In this document: in pieces, positions 1 to 6,432 of the stretch | Numbering within the stretch: the first letter of the stretch is position 1 | Layout of the letters: the number at the start of each line of letters is the position of its first letter | Notes under the pieces: generated by a model | The model's database searches: none | Seen by the model: the letters and a program-made list of their open reading frames with translations, nothing else | Told to the model about the DNA's origin: nothing | Program-made: the position numbers and the translations under genes | Origin: Chlorobiales bacterium | GTDB taxonomy: Bacteria > Bacteroidota > Chlorobiia > Chlorobiales > Chlorobiaceae | DNA: 11,691 bases | NCBI GenBank assembly: GCA_022360275.1 | Contig: JAKSDC010000169.1 | Location: forward strand, 1 to 11,691 | Reading direction: 5' to 3'

Positions 1-7
1 CGAGTAG

Positions 8-34
8 GGCCCCGGCTTTTCGGGGCCTTTTTTT
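8..34 (+). terminator. Rho-independent terminator of an upstream gene
   Basis: A GGCCCCG arm (8-14) pairs perfectly with CGGGGCC (21-27) around a six-base loop, followed by seven T residues (28-34). This is a textbook intrinsic terminator. It ends a plus-strand gene lying left of the window, so pth probably has its own promoter in 35-132. Confidence 0.9.
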
Positions 35-100
35 ATTTGTAAAATCTTTGTATTACAATAAGCTGTCTTGTTGTTGAAAAACCTTCCCTCGAGAAGAAAA

Positions 101-127
101 CAGTTCAACAAATCAACAGTTCAACAA
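101..127 (+). repeat. Two direct copies of CAGTTCAACAA in the pth leader
   Basis: CAGTTCAACAA occurs at 101-111 and again at 117-127, a 16-base period, ending six bases before the pth ATG. A related stretch occurs in the opposite orientation at 8851-8886, where the reverse complement of 8871-8886 matches 101-116 at 15 of 16 bases. This suggests a small dispersed intergenic repeat family. No Shine-Dalgarno sequence for pth is visible here. Confidence 0.6.
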
Positions 128-132
128 TTTTC

Positions 133-714
133 ATGAAACTCATTGTCGGCCTGGGAAATCCTGAAAAAAGGCATGAAAAAACGCGGCACAACATCGGATT
201 CGAGGTTATTGATGAAATTGCCAGGGTCTTTCAAACAGGCTTTACAACAGGAAAAGGAAACTTTCATTACGCAAAAGTCACCCACCGCGGAGAACCGGTC
301 ATTCTGCTCAAACCAATGACTTACATGAACCTTTCAGGCCACGCGGTAGTTGCTGCAATGAACTTCTATAAAATCGGTATCGGTGACATGCTCATCATCT
401 GCGACGACCTCAATATATCCCTTGGTTCAATACGGCTGCGGGCAAAAGGTTCCGCAGGAGGCCAGAACGGCCTGAAACATATCATACGGTGCCTTGGGAG
501 AGAAGATTTCGCCCGTCTGCGCATCGGCATAGGAAGAGAGCACCCTTCCGGCTCCTATTCATCATTTGTACTTGGAAAGTTCAGTGAAGAAGAGCGGAAA
601 AATGCCGACAGCATTGTTCCCGAATGTGCCAATGCTGCACTTGACTTCATCGAAAACGGCATTGAACATACAATGAACCGTTTCAACAGGAAAAACAGCC
701 AGCCCCTGAATTGA
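133..714 (+). CDS. pth: Peptidyl-tRNA hydrolase
   Basis: Pth cleaves the ester bond of peptidyl-tRNAs that drop off stalled ribosomes in the cytoplasm, recycling tRNA. The 193-residue length is normal for the bacterial Pth family. The opening signature GLGNP (residues 6-10) and TRHNIGF (17-23) supply Asn9 and the catalytic His19, matching E. coli Asn10 and His20. Asn66 in KPMTYMNLSG, Asp91 in the CDD stretch and Asn112 in GGQNGLK match E. coli Asn68, Asp93 and Asn114. The usual GGHNGLK reads GGQNGLK here, a mild variant. The ATG at 133 puts the signature at the expected N-terminal position, although no clear ribosome binding site precedes it. The gene converges on the alpha/beta hydrolase at 760. 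The upstream terminator (8-34) separates it from the preceding gene. Confidence 0.97.
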   Translation: MKLIVGLGNPEKRHEKTRHNIGFEVIDEIARVFQTGFTTGKGNFHYAKVTHRGEPVILLKPMTYMNLSGHAVVAAMNFYKIGIGDMLIICDDLNISLGSIRLRAKGSAGGQNGLKHIIRCLGREDFARLRIGIGREHPSGSYSSFVLGKFSEEERKNADSIVPECANAALDFIENGIEHTMNRFNRKNSQPLN

Positions 715-727
715 AGCGCCACATTAC

Positions 728-743
728 CCCCGCCCCTCCGGGG
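728..743. other. Small GC-rich hairpin between convergent genes
   Basis: CCCCG (728-732) pairs with CGGGG (739-743) across six bases, in the 45-base gap between pth and the convergent hydrolase gene. It could act as a weak bidirectional terminator. There is no T-run on either side, so it does not meet the standard for an intrinsic terminator. Confidence 0.3.
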
Positions 744-759
744 ATGCCCGAACAATCGC

Positions 760-1581
760 TCAACTGAGGTGGCCTGCCCCCGCATGCACAAGGGTCGGGC
801 ATATCGAGTTACGCTGCATGAAGGATATGGCCCTGGTGTTAAAATCTTTTGGCTGGTCGATGTTACAGACATGACCTGAATTCCTGATCACCTCAAGGAA
901 AGAGTTGCTGTGCCTTTGAACAATATACTCGACCGCCGGAAGAAACATGTAATCCTCGTCTCCGGTCAGGTAGAGTGTCGGAATACCGGTATCTTTTTCC
1001 TCGAAATACTTAAGCAGCGGATTCAACTCATAGGTCAGTTTGAACCACCGCATGAACTCTTTTTGAGCAACTTTTTTAGCCTCGTTAACAAACAGCAGCC
1101 GAGATTTTTTGTGCCTTGCCCTGGGCATGATTATCCAAGCGAAAAAACTATACAGCCACATATAAGGCACAAAACGTTTGAGCGTGTTACCCAGGGCGAC
1201 AAGAAACTGTTGCCTAACATTAAGGCGTATGATTGCCCCTGCCATAACCATCGAGTATACCCTTTCAGGAACAAGCTCGCTGATCTGCCGGATCAATATG
1301 GTTCCAAGTGAAACACCAATAAAATGAGCTTTTTGTATTTCCAGGTGGTCAAGTACCTCGATTATATCATGGGTAATATTCTCAAAGCTGTACTTCCTCC
1401 TCTGAGAAAGAGACAAACCTTTCGATTTACCATGCCCTCTCAAGTCCACCATCAATACGTTGAAGTGCTTTTTGAACTCCTTGACCTGAAGAAACCATAT
1501 TGAAGAACTCCCCCCAGCTCCGTGAACAAATACCACCCATGGATCGTTTTCCGTAAGCCTGTATGTTCTGTAATGCAGCAT
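760..1581 (-). CDS. Alpha/beta-hydrolase fold protein
   Basis: This 273-residue protein has the full alpha/beta-hydrolase layout. HGAGG at 20-24 forms the oxyanion-hole loop and DLRGHGKS at 46-53 is the strand-4 region. The nucleophile elbow GVSLG at 89-93 places the catalytic serine at 91. A late acidic residue in LTGDEDYMF and a histidine in NSGHVCNID complete the triad. A lid-like region rich in aromatic and basic residues lies between about 120 and 180. There is no signal peptide, so it is probably a cytoplasmic esterase or carbon-carbon hydrolase. The substrate cannot be read from the sequence. It is the last gene of the hisC - RNA methyltransferase - hydrolase operon, starting five bases after the methyltransferase stop. 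The last 15 or so residues (NSICPTLVHAGAGHLS) extend beyond the usual fold end and look non-conserved. Confidence 0.88.
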   Translation of the reverse strand: MLHYRTYRLTENDPWVVFVHGAGGSSSIWFLQVKEFKKHFNVLMVDLRGHGKSKGLSLSQRRKYSFENITHDIIEVLDHLEIQKAHFIGVSLGTILIRQISELVPERVYSMVMAGAIIRLNVRQQFLVALGNTLKRFVPYMWLYSFFAWIIMPRARHKKSRLLFVNEAKKVAQKEFMRWFKLTYELNPLLKYFEEKDTGIPTLYLTGDEDYMFLPAVEYIVQRHSNSFLEVIRNSGHVCNIDQPKDFNTRAISFMQRNSICPTLVHAGAGHLS

Positions 1582-1586
1582 AACAG

Positions 1587-2162
1587 CTAAAACTTAGAAA
1601 TTTCCCTGAATACCGGAACCTGTTGTTGTCTGAATATTTTTACCATTTCATAAAGTGCGATTCCTGCAGCGACCGAAACATTGAGGGAGTGCTTTGTCCC
1701 GAACTGAGGAATTTCAAGCACATAATCACAAAATTGCAGCACCTCACTGTCGATACCCTCGACTTCGTTACCGAGAACCAGACACATCGGAAAGTTTTCA
1801 ATGCCGACCTCTGTGTAAGGCGTACTGTTTTCAGCGATTTCAAGCCCGCATATGGTAAACCCCTGATCTTTGAGTTTCCCGAGAACCTCTTCAGGACGGG
1901 AGAAATACTCCCATTGAACACTTTCCTGGGCTCCAAGCGCTGTTTTATCAATCTCCTTTCTTGGCGGCGTCGCTGTATACCCGGTTATGATAATCCTTTC
2001 TATAGCCGTAGCATCTGCGGTACGGAAAACCGAACCAACATTGTACATACTGCGTATGTTATGCAGCATAACGATAACAGGATGCTTTTCCATCCTGACA
2101 TAGTCATTAACACTCGGACGTGCTATCTCGTCACCTTGCAGTTTTCTAAACGACATCGTCAT
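1587..2162 (-). CDS. SpoU/TrmH-family RNA 2'-O-methyltransferase
   Basis: A 191-residue SPOUT-fold methyltransferase that would transfer a methyl group from S-adenosylmethionine to a ribose 2'-OH in tRNA or rRNA. The three SpoU motifs appear in order: motif 1 in NIRSMYNVGSVFRTAD (about 35-50), motif 2 in LVLGNEVEGI (about 128-137), and motif 3 in the IPQFGTKHSLNVSVAAG stretch (about 151-167), which forms the knotted cofactor site. There is no N-terminal L30e-like or other RNA-binding extension, so this is a minimal catalytic unit. Its RNA target is unknown. The ATG overlaps the hisC stop as ATGA, indicating translational coupling. A second ATG two codons downstream (MTM) could be the true start. 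Confidence 0.93.
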   Translation of the reverse strand: MTMSFRKLQGDEIARPSVNDYVRMEKHPVIVMLHNIRSMYNVGSVFRTADATAIERIIITGYTATPPRKEIDKTALGAQESVQWEYFSRPEEVLGKLKDQGFTICGLEIAENSTPYTEVGIENFPMCLVLGNEVEGIDSEVLQFCDYVLEIPQFGTKHSLNVSVAAGIALYEMVKIFRQQQVPVFREISKF

Positions 2163-3229
2163 GACAGCTTCCCGAGTTTTTCAAGAAGAAGGTCATTTTC
2201 CTGCTTCAACCCTATATTGAAACGAAGGCAGTTTTTCATCAGAGGATAACCCGAAACGTTTCTCACAAGAATCCCTTCCTCCGCGAGAAAGGAAAAAACC
2301 TTTTTCGCGTCTGAAACCTTTATAATAATAAAGTTTGCATCACTTTCGAACACTCTTATCCCGTTCAATTTTTTCAGAGCTGCGGATATTCGTTCACGCT
2401 CCTTGAGGATATAGGTCACCGCCTCCTCGACAAGGCGGTAATTACCGAGCACGTGGCAGAGTGTAATTTCAGCCAGACGGCTTGATGTAAACGGTATTTT
2501 GGGTTTTGCTATCTCGGCCATCAGTTCGGGATTGGTCATTGTAAAACCTATTCTCATACCGGCAAGAGCGAGAGCCTTGGACATGGTTCTCAACACAATG
2601 AGGTTGGGCTTTTCCGCCAGCAGACCAAGCGCCGACTCCTCTCTCGAAAACTCAACATAGGCTTCGTCAACAAGAACGATTGCGTTAACTTCTGCCGAAA
2701 TCCAGCGTATTTCTTCAAGCGAAAGCGATTTACTGGTAGGATTGTTCGGTGTGGAAAGCACGATAAAACCCGCATTCTCATCCCTTGTCCTGCGAATGAT
2801 TTCCCGGACGTCGAACCTGAGATCCTCACGCATGGGGACGGCAACGATCTCCGCCTGAAGCAGCAGGGCAAGCTTCTCATACAGAGAAAAAGACGGCTCG
2901 GGAAGCACCACTTTGCTCCCTTTTGAAAGACAGGCAAGAAAAATGGTATACAACATTTCGTTGGAGCCGTTGCTCATCATGACCGATTCGGGAGACACAC
3001 CGACAAAATCCGCGTATGCCTGTATTCCCCTGAAAGGCAGAATGTCAGGGTATCGATTCCATGCCTCATGCTTGAATTCATCCAGTATGGCATTTTTCAT
3101 CCATAACGGCAGGTCAAAAGGACTTTCGTTCTGGTTCAGTTTAACATCCGCCTGCTGCCCGCCTTCAACCCTGTATGCCCCGATATGCCGCAGCCCCGGA
3201 TTCAGAAGCCGGGTAATGTCTTTATCCAT
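2159..3229 (-). CDS. hisC: Histidinol-phosphate aminotransferase
   Basis: HisC is a cytoplasmic PLP enzyme of fold type I that converts imidazole-acetol phosphate and glutamate to histidinol phosphate and 2-oxoglutarate in histidine synthesis. The 356-residue length fits the family. Visible features are the N-terminal KLNQNESPF (30-38), SNGSNE (86-91) contributing to cofactor phosphate binding, STPNNPT (159-165), VDEAYVEF (187-194) with Asp188 and Tyr191, and the Schiff-base region TMSKALALAGMRIGF with Lys218 and Arg226. LRFNIG near the C-terminus carries the substrate-carboxylate arginine. It is first in a minus-strand operon with the RNA methyltransferase and the hydrolase. Closely related class II aminotransferases can act on aromatic amino acids or threonine phosphate, but the motif set favours HisC. 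No clear Shine-Dalgarno precedes the ATG. Confidence 0.93.
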   Translation of the reverse strand: MDKDITRLLNPGLRHIGAYRVEGGQQADVKLNQNESPFDLPLWMKNAILDEFKHEAWNRYPDILPFRGIQAYADFVGVSPESVMMSNGSNEMLYTIFLACLSKGSKVVLPEPSFSLYEKLALLLQAEIVAVPMREDLRFDVREIIRRTRDENAGFIVLSTPNNPTSKSLSLEEIRWISAEVNAIVLVDEAYVEFSREESALGLLAEKPNLIVLRTMSKALALAGMRIGFTMTNPELMAEIAKPKIPFTSSRLAEITLCHVLGNYRLVEEAVTYILKERERISAALKKLNGIRVFESDANFIIIKVSDAKKVFSFLAEEGILVRNVSGYPLMKNCLRFNIGLKQENDLLLEKLGKLS

Positions 3230-3319
3230 AAACAGTTGAGAAACTTAAACGTGGCCTGTAACCACTCATCAAAAGATAAAATACAGTTTTTTGTCCAGCC
3301 TTATGCCCGTGAATATCTC

Positions 3320-3344
3320 TTTTTTGGAAAACTGATCCAAAAAA
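3320..3344. promoter_or_regulatory. Nine-base inverted repeat between hisC and the sigma-like gene
   Basis: TTTTTTGGA (3320-3328) and TCCAAAAAA (3336-3344) are perfect inverted copies around the seven-base loop AAACTGA. The site lies between two divergently transcribed genes, so a terminator is not required here. It may be an operator or simply an AT-rich hairpin. Confidence 0.4.
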
Positions 3345-3380
3345 AGGTTGATTTATTGTTTTTTTTTCATAACTTAAAAA

Positions 3381-3397
3381 AGGATAAAATTAATCCT
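3381..3397. promoter_or_regulatory. AGGAT-N7-ATCCT inverted repeat just upstream of the sigma-like gene
   Basis: AGGAT (3381-3385) and ATCCT (3393-3397) flank AAAATTA, ending five bases before the strong ribosome binding site. Together with the inverted repeat at 3320-3344 this gives two GGA...TCC palindromes in one intergenic region. The role as an operator is inference. No convincing -35/-10 pair was found nearby. Confidence 0.35.
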
Positions 3398-3401
3398 GTT
3401 T

Positions 3402-3410
3402 AAAGGAGGG
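3402..3410 (+). promoter_or_regulatory. Strong Shine-Dalgarno sequence fixing the start at 3415
   Basis: AAAGGAGGG sits four bases before the ATG at 3415. It is among the strongest ribosome binding sites in the window, where most genes show little or none. It supports real translation of the small downstream gene. Confidence 0.85.
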
Positions 3411-3414
3411 TATA

Positions 3415-3837
3415 ATGATCAGAATAAACAAAACACCTTTGGATTTACTTAACGATATATACAGCCTTGCTTACTGGATGACAGGGAGCGAGAAAGCGTC
3501 GGACGAGCTTGTCAACAACACCTACCTGAATGCAGACATAAGTACTCAGGAAACCGATCTCCTGAAAATCTTCAGACGCTGTTACGTCGATCGTTATGGA
3601 CAGGATACAGAACTCGGCATGAATGAAAACGGGAACGGTACCGCAACCTCTGTTTTTGCAAAGCTCAGGGAAAGAGCTGCCGACGTCAAGCTCTCCGTCC
3701 TTTTGTCGGAAATATCGGGACTCAAGCACAAACAGATTTCCGAAATCATGGACCGCCCTGTCGATACCATAAGGCTATGGCTCTTCTGGGGGCGTAAGTT
3801 CCTTGTTAAAGACAGCTTGCTCAAAGCATCGGCATGA
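3415..3837 (+). CDS. Small degenerate sigma-70/ECF-like protein
   Basis: A 140-residue protein that looks like a reduced extracytoplasmic-function sigma factor. Residues about 10-40 (DIYSLAYWMTGSEKASDELVNNTYLNA) resemble sigma region 2.1-2.2, the core-RNA-polymerase-binding helices. Residues about 93-132 resemble region 4: LLSEISGLKHKQISEIMDRPVDTIRLWLFWGRKFL matches the pattern of the helix-turn-helix that reads -35 elements. The segment between them is short and shows no recognisable region 2.3-2.4 for -10 melting. ECF factors are usually 160-200 residues, so this may be a non-canonical regulator or an anti-sigma-like decoy instead of a working sigma factor. No anti-sigma gene is adjacent. 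It has a strong ribosome binding site and its own terminator, so it is a single-gene unit. The sigma relation rests on pattern resemblance only. Confidence 0.75.
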   Translation: MIRINKTPLDLLNDIYSLAYWMTGSEKASDELVNNTYLNADISTQETDLLKIFRRCYVDRYGQDTELGMNENGNGTATSVFAKLRERAADVKLSVLLSEISGLKHKQISEIMDRPVDTIRLWLFWGRKFLVKDSLLKASA

Positions 3838-3856
3838 TGCGCCACTCCATGCAAAG

Positions 3857-3888
3857 AGGCCGTTTCGAGAGGAACGGCCTTTTGTTTT
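3857..3888 (+). terminator. Rho-independent terminator after the sigma-like gene
   Basis: AGGCCGTT (3857-3864) pairs perfectly with AACGGCCT (3873-3880) across an eight-base loop and is followed by TTTGTTTT. It begins 20 bases after the stop codon. This isolates the sigma-like gene from hldD. Confidence 0.9.
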
Positions 3889-3958
3889 ATGAACACCGGC
3901 TTTATATATTTTACTTCAACAAACAACCATACAACCCACTCAATCCCACAATTCTTAT

Positions 3959-4948
3959 ATGGTAGTTATCACCGGAGGAGCTGGATTCATCGGCAGCGCA
4001 ATGCTCTGGGAACTCAACAGAAACGGCAAAGATGACATCATCATCGTCGATGATCTTGGTTCGACCACGACCGGAAAATGGAAAAACCTTTCAGGCCTCT
4101 CTTTTAGCGATTTTATCCATACAGGTAAATTTCTTTCATGGCTTGCCGAAAACCGGCTTCCTGAAATAAGCACGGTTATCCATATGGGAGCAATAAGCGC
4201 AACAACTGAAACAGACGCGTCGCTCCTGATGGAAAACAACTATAATTATTCCAAAGAACTTGCCCTGCATTGCGCCTCCCGAAACATCCGTTTCATCTAT
4301 GCCTCAAGTGCCGCTACATACGGAGACGGCGCAAAAGGCTATAACGATGACGAGAAAAACCTGAAGCAATTCAGACCGCTCAACATGTACGGCTACTCCA
4401 AGTACTTGTTTGATCTCTGGGCACTGAAAACCGGCATTTTGAAACAAGCCGCCGGTTTGAAATTTTTCAATGTATTCGGACCGAATGAGTACCACAAAGG
4501 CGATATGAGCAGTGTTGTCTTCAAGGCATTTCATCAGATAAAGCATAGCGGTAGTGTTCAGCTTTTCGAGTCTCACCGGAGCAACTGCCGCCACGGAGAG
4601 CAGATGAGAGACTTTATCTACATAAAAGACTGCACTGCGATTATGTTGTGGCTTCTTGAAAACAGATCGGTAAACGGTATTTTCAACGCAGGCACGGGAC
4701 GGGCAAGGAGCTTCAAGGACCTTGTTGCAGCAACGTTTTCCGCCCTCGGGCTCGAACCGGAAATCCGGTATATCCCGATGCCTGAAACACTGCGAGACAA
4801 GTACCAGTATTTCACCCAGGCCGACATGAACAAACTAAGCTCGTATGGCTACACCCGGCCCATGGCTTCTCTCGAAGATGGGATACGGGATTATGTAGGC
4901 AACTATCTTGACAGTGAAACGCCGCATTTCGACAACCATAATCCATAA
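3959..4948 (+). CDS. hldD: ADP-L-glycero-D-manno-heptose 6-epimerase
   Basis: HldD (RfaD) inverts the C6 centre of ADP-D-glycero-D-manno-heptose, giving the L,D-heptose used in the LPS inner core. The 329-residue length fits this short-chain dehydrogenase/reductase subfamily. The N-terminus carries the NADP-binding GGAGFIG (6-12). Residues 94-100 (NYNYSKE) and 115-122 (ASSAATYG) match HldD closely. The catalytic Tyr144 and Lys148 lie in YGYSK, and Lys180 in EYHKG matches the second catalytic lysine of E. coli HldD (Lys178). RDFIYIKD, NAGTGRARSF and the FTQAD stretch are further family hallmarks. The ATG at 3959 has no clear Shine-Dalgarno, but any later start would remove the nucleotide-binding strand. 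phoH follows after 18 bases. Presence of the gene implies heptose-containing LPS. Confidence 0.95.
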   Translation: MVVITGGAGFIGSAMLWELNRNGKDDIIIVDDLGSTTTGKWKNLSGLSFSDFIHTGKFLSWLAENRLPEISTVIHMGAISATTETDASLLMENNYNYSKELALHCASRNIRFIYASSAATYGDGAKGYNDDEKNLKQFRPLNMYGYSKYLFDLWALKTGILKQAAGLKFFNVFGPNEYHKGDMSSVVFKAFHQIKHSGSVQLFESHRSNCRHGEQMRDFIYIKDCTAIMLWLLENRSVNGIFNAGTGRARSFKDLVAATFSALGLEPEIRYIPMPETLRDKYQYFTQADMNKLSSYGYTRPMASLEDGIRDYVGNYLDSETPHFDNHNP

Positions 4949-4966
4949 CTGAAAACAAACAATCGC

Positions 4967-5935
4967 TTGCTAAAAGAAAAACTCATAGAATTCGAGGGAA
5001 TCGAACCTGTGATTGTTTTCGGCCCTCATGACACCTGGCTGAAAAAGATTCGAGAAGAATTCCCGGAAGCACAACTGACAGCCCGTGGCAACAAGCTTCT
5101 GATCAAAGCCGAAGAAAATGACATCAAACTTCTCGAGCAGATTTTCGGTGAAATGAGATTTCTGGCAGACCAGCACGGCGAAATACTGGAAAGCGATCTG
5201 AACGCCCTTCTCAGTCTTGCCTTTACCCCTCTTCCCTCAAGACCAAACGCCCCATCAACTGACAGTGACGTTATTGTCGCAGCAAAGGATTACGCTGTAC
5301 GGGCGAAGACAAACGGACAGAGAAAAATGGTTTCCGAAGCAAAACATAATGACATTCTGTTCGCCATCGGGCCTGCAGGAACCGGAAAAACATATACTGC
5401 TGTTGCAATCGCCGTTGCTGCGTGGAAAAAAAAACAGGTCAAGAGAATTGTCCTTGCAAGACCGGCTGTTGAAGCCGGTGAAAGCCTTGGTTTTTTGCCG
5501 GGCGACCTTGCACAGAAGATCGACCCCTACCTTAGACCTCTCTACGATGCTCTTCAGGATATGCTGACCGCCGAGAAACTCAGAGCACTCACCGAGCAGA
5601 GAATTATCGAAATCGTTCCGCTCGCCTACATGCGAGGCCGGACGCTCAACAACTCGTTCATCATTCTTGACGAGGCACAGAATGCATCAAACAAACAGAT
5701 GAAAATGTGCTTGACCAGGCTCGGCATCAACTCCAGGGCCATCATCACCGGAGATGTAACGCAGATTGACCTTCCCCGTGAAATTGAATCGGGTCTTATG
5801 AATGCAAAGACAATTCTTCAGGGAATTTCCGGCATAAGTTTCGTATTTCTGGACAAATCAGACGTTGTCCGGCATCGTCTTGTACGGAATATTATCGATG
5901 CCTACGAAAAGGAAGAAGAAAAACAGGAAGACTGA
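4967..5935 (+). CDS. PhoH-family ATPase (PhoH-like protein)
   Basis: A 322-residue cytoplasmic P-loop ATPase of the PhoH/YbeZ family, related to superfamily 1 helicases and linked to RNA metabolism. An N-terminal domain (about 1-100) precedes the ATPase core. The Walker A motif is GPAGTGKT (135-142) and the Walker B motif is FIILDEAQNA (231-240). ARPAVEAGESLGFLPGD (about 164-180) and the TGDVTQIDLP stretch (261-270) are strongly family-specific. The first in-frame ATG is at residue 63, too late for the N-terminal domain, so the TTG at 4967 is the best start and gives the usual length. No ribosome binding site is visible. The frame is the same as hldD and open from directly after its TAA, which suggests coupling with hldD. 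In many bacteria the next gene encodes YbeY, which is not seen here. Confidence 0.93.
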   Translation: MLKEKLIEFEGIEPVIVFGPHDTWLKKIREEFPEAQLTARGNKLLIKAEENDIKLLEQIFGEMRFLADQHGEILESDLNALLSLAFTPLPSRPNAPSTDSDVIVAAKDYAVRAKTNGQRKMVSEAKHNDILFAIGPAGTGKTYTAVAIAVAAWKKKQVKRIVLARPAVEAGESLGFLPGDLAQKIDPYLRPLYDALQDMLTAEKLRALTEQRIIEIVPLAYMRGRTLNNSFIILDEAQNASNKQMKMCLTRLGINSRAIITGDVTQIDLPREIESGLMNAKTILQGISGISFVFLDKSDVVRHRLVRNIIDAYEKEEEKQED

Positions 5936-6037
5936 GCAGCTTAACTAAAAACGCAAGGCATCTCTATTTATTGTCATGAACGGTGCGGAACTATGTTCAG
6001 CCATTCACTGTTAAGCATTCACAGACGCACCTATTCA

Positions 6038-6064
6038 TTGCGTCCGGAGCAGTTTTGTTATAAA
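6038..6064 (+). promoter_or_regulatory. Possible promoter of the first ferredoxin gene
   Basis: TTGCGT (6038-6043) and TATAAA (6059-6064) are separated by 15 bases, shorter than the usual 17. If used, transcription would start about 10 bases before the ATG, giving a nearly leaderless message. That would agree with the absence of a Shine-Dalgarno sequence. The call is tentative. Confidence 0.3.
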
Positions 6065-6081
6065 TCCAAAATCATACGATC

Positions 6082-6270
6082 ATGGCACATAGAATTACTG
6101 AAGAATGCACCTATTGTGCAGCTTGTGAGCCGGAATGCCCGGTAAACGCCATTTCGGCAGGCGATGACATTTATATTATCGATGAGAGTGTCTGTACTGA
6201 CTGCGAAGGCTATTTCGATGAACCTGCATGTGTAGCGGTCTGCCCCGTTGATTGTATTTTCAAAGTTTAA
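6082..6270 (+). CDS. 2[4Fe-4S] ferredoxin (first copy)
   Basis: A 62-residue soluble clostridial/chlorobial-type ferredoxin. It should accept electrons from the terminal iron-sulfur clusters of the type I reaction centre and pass them to 2-oxoacid synthases of the reductive TCA cycle, to nitrogenase and to NAD(P) reduction. The first cluster motif C-x2-C-x2-C-x3-C-P uses Cys9, 12, 15 and 19. The second, C-x2-C-x8-C-x3-C-P, uses Cys38, 41, 50 and 54, with the longer eight-residue loop typical of chlorobial ferredoxins. Cys58 is a ninth cysteine near the C-terminus, also present in the neighbouring copy. The sequence resembles, from memory, Chlorobium ferredoxin II (start AHRITEECTYC). It is too small for most gene finders but unmistakable. 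There is no Shine-Dalgarno before the ATG, unlike the second copy. Confidence 0.97.
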   Translation: MAHRITEECTYCAACEPECPVNAISAGDDIYIIDESVCTDCEGYFDEPACVAVCPVDCIFKV

Positions 6271-6315
6271 GACCCTCCTCCACACAGAAGGAAACGTCCT
6301 CTCCTGTTTCTATGA

Positions 6316-6341
6316 CTGACAACAGTAACAGATTTTGTCAG
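6316..6341. promoter_or_regulatory. CTGACAA-N12-TTGTCAG inverted repeat between the ferredoxin genes
   Basis: CTGACAA (6316-6322) and TTGTCAG (6335-6341) are perfect inverted copies. The right arm contains the candidate -35 box TTGTCA of the next gene, so a bound protein would block that promoter. It could instead be a weak hairpin ending the first ferredoxin transcript, though no immediate T-run follows. Confidence 0.45.
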
Positions 6342-6361
6342 GAGCAAAAAAGTTTTATATT
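6335..6361 (+). promoter_or_regulatory. Candidate promoter of the second ferredoxin gene
   Basis: TTGTCA (6335-6340) differs from the -35 consensus TTGACA at one base, and TATATT (6356-6361) differs from TATAAT at one base. The spacer is 15 bases, short of the ideal 17. The resulting leader would be about 65 bases, ending in a strong ribosome binding site. Confidence 0.5.
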
Positions 6362-6432
6362 AACTTCCTGTTTTACGGATTGCGTTCTTTTTTAAATTAA
6401 TCTTTTCTTGTAACTCTTAGAGAGGAAGTAAC

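Noticed and set aside
37..58. TTGTAA-N10-TTACAA inverted repeat before pth
   Set aside because: Only six-base AT-rich arms next to a T-tract; chance occurrence is likely and no promoter could be tied to it.
555..872. Minus-strand frame of 105 residues at the pth 3' end
   Set aside because: It overlaps both pth and the alpha/beta hydrolase in a different frame and has no family features.
1623..2249. Plus-strand open frame of 208 residues
   Set aside because: It is antisense to the well-supported RNA methyltransferase and the end of hisC, and its product shows no recognisable motif.
3185..3403. Plus-strand frame of 72 residues between hisC and the sigma-like gene
   Set aside because: It begins inside hisC on the opposite strand, ends in poly-Phe/Lys from AT-rich DNA and has no ribosome binding site.
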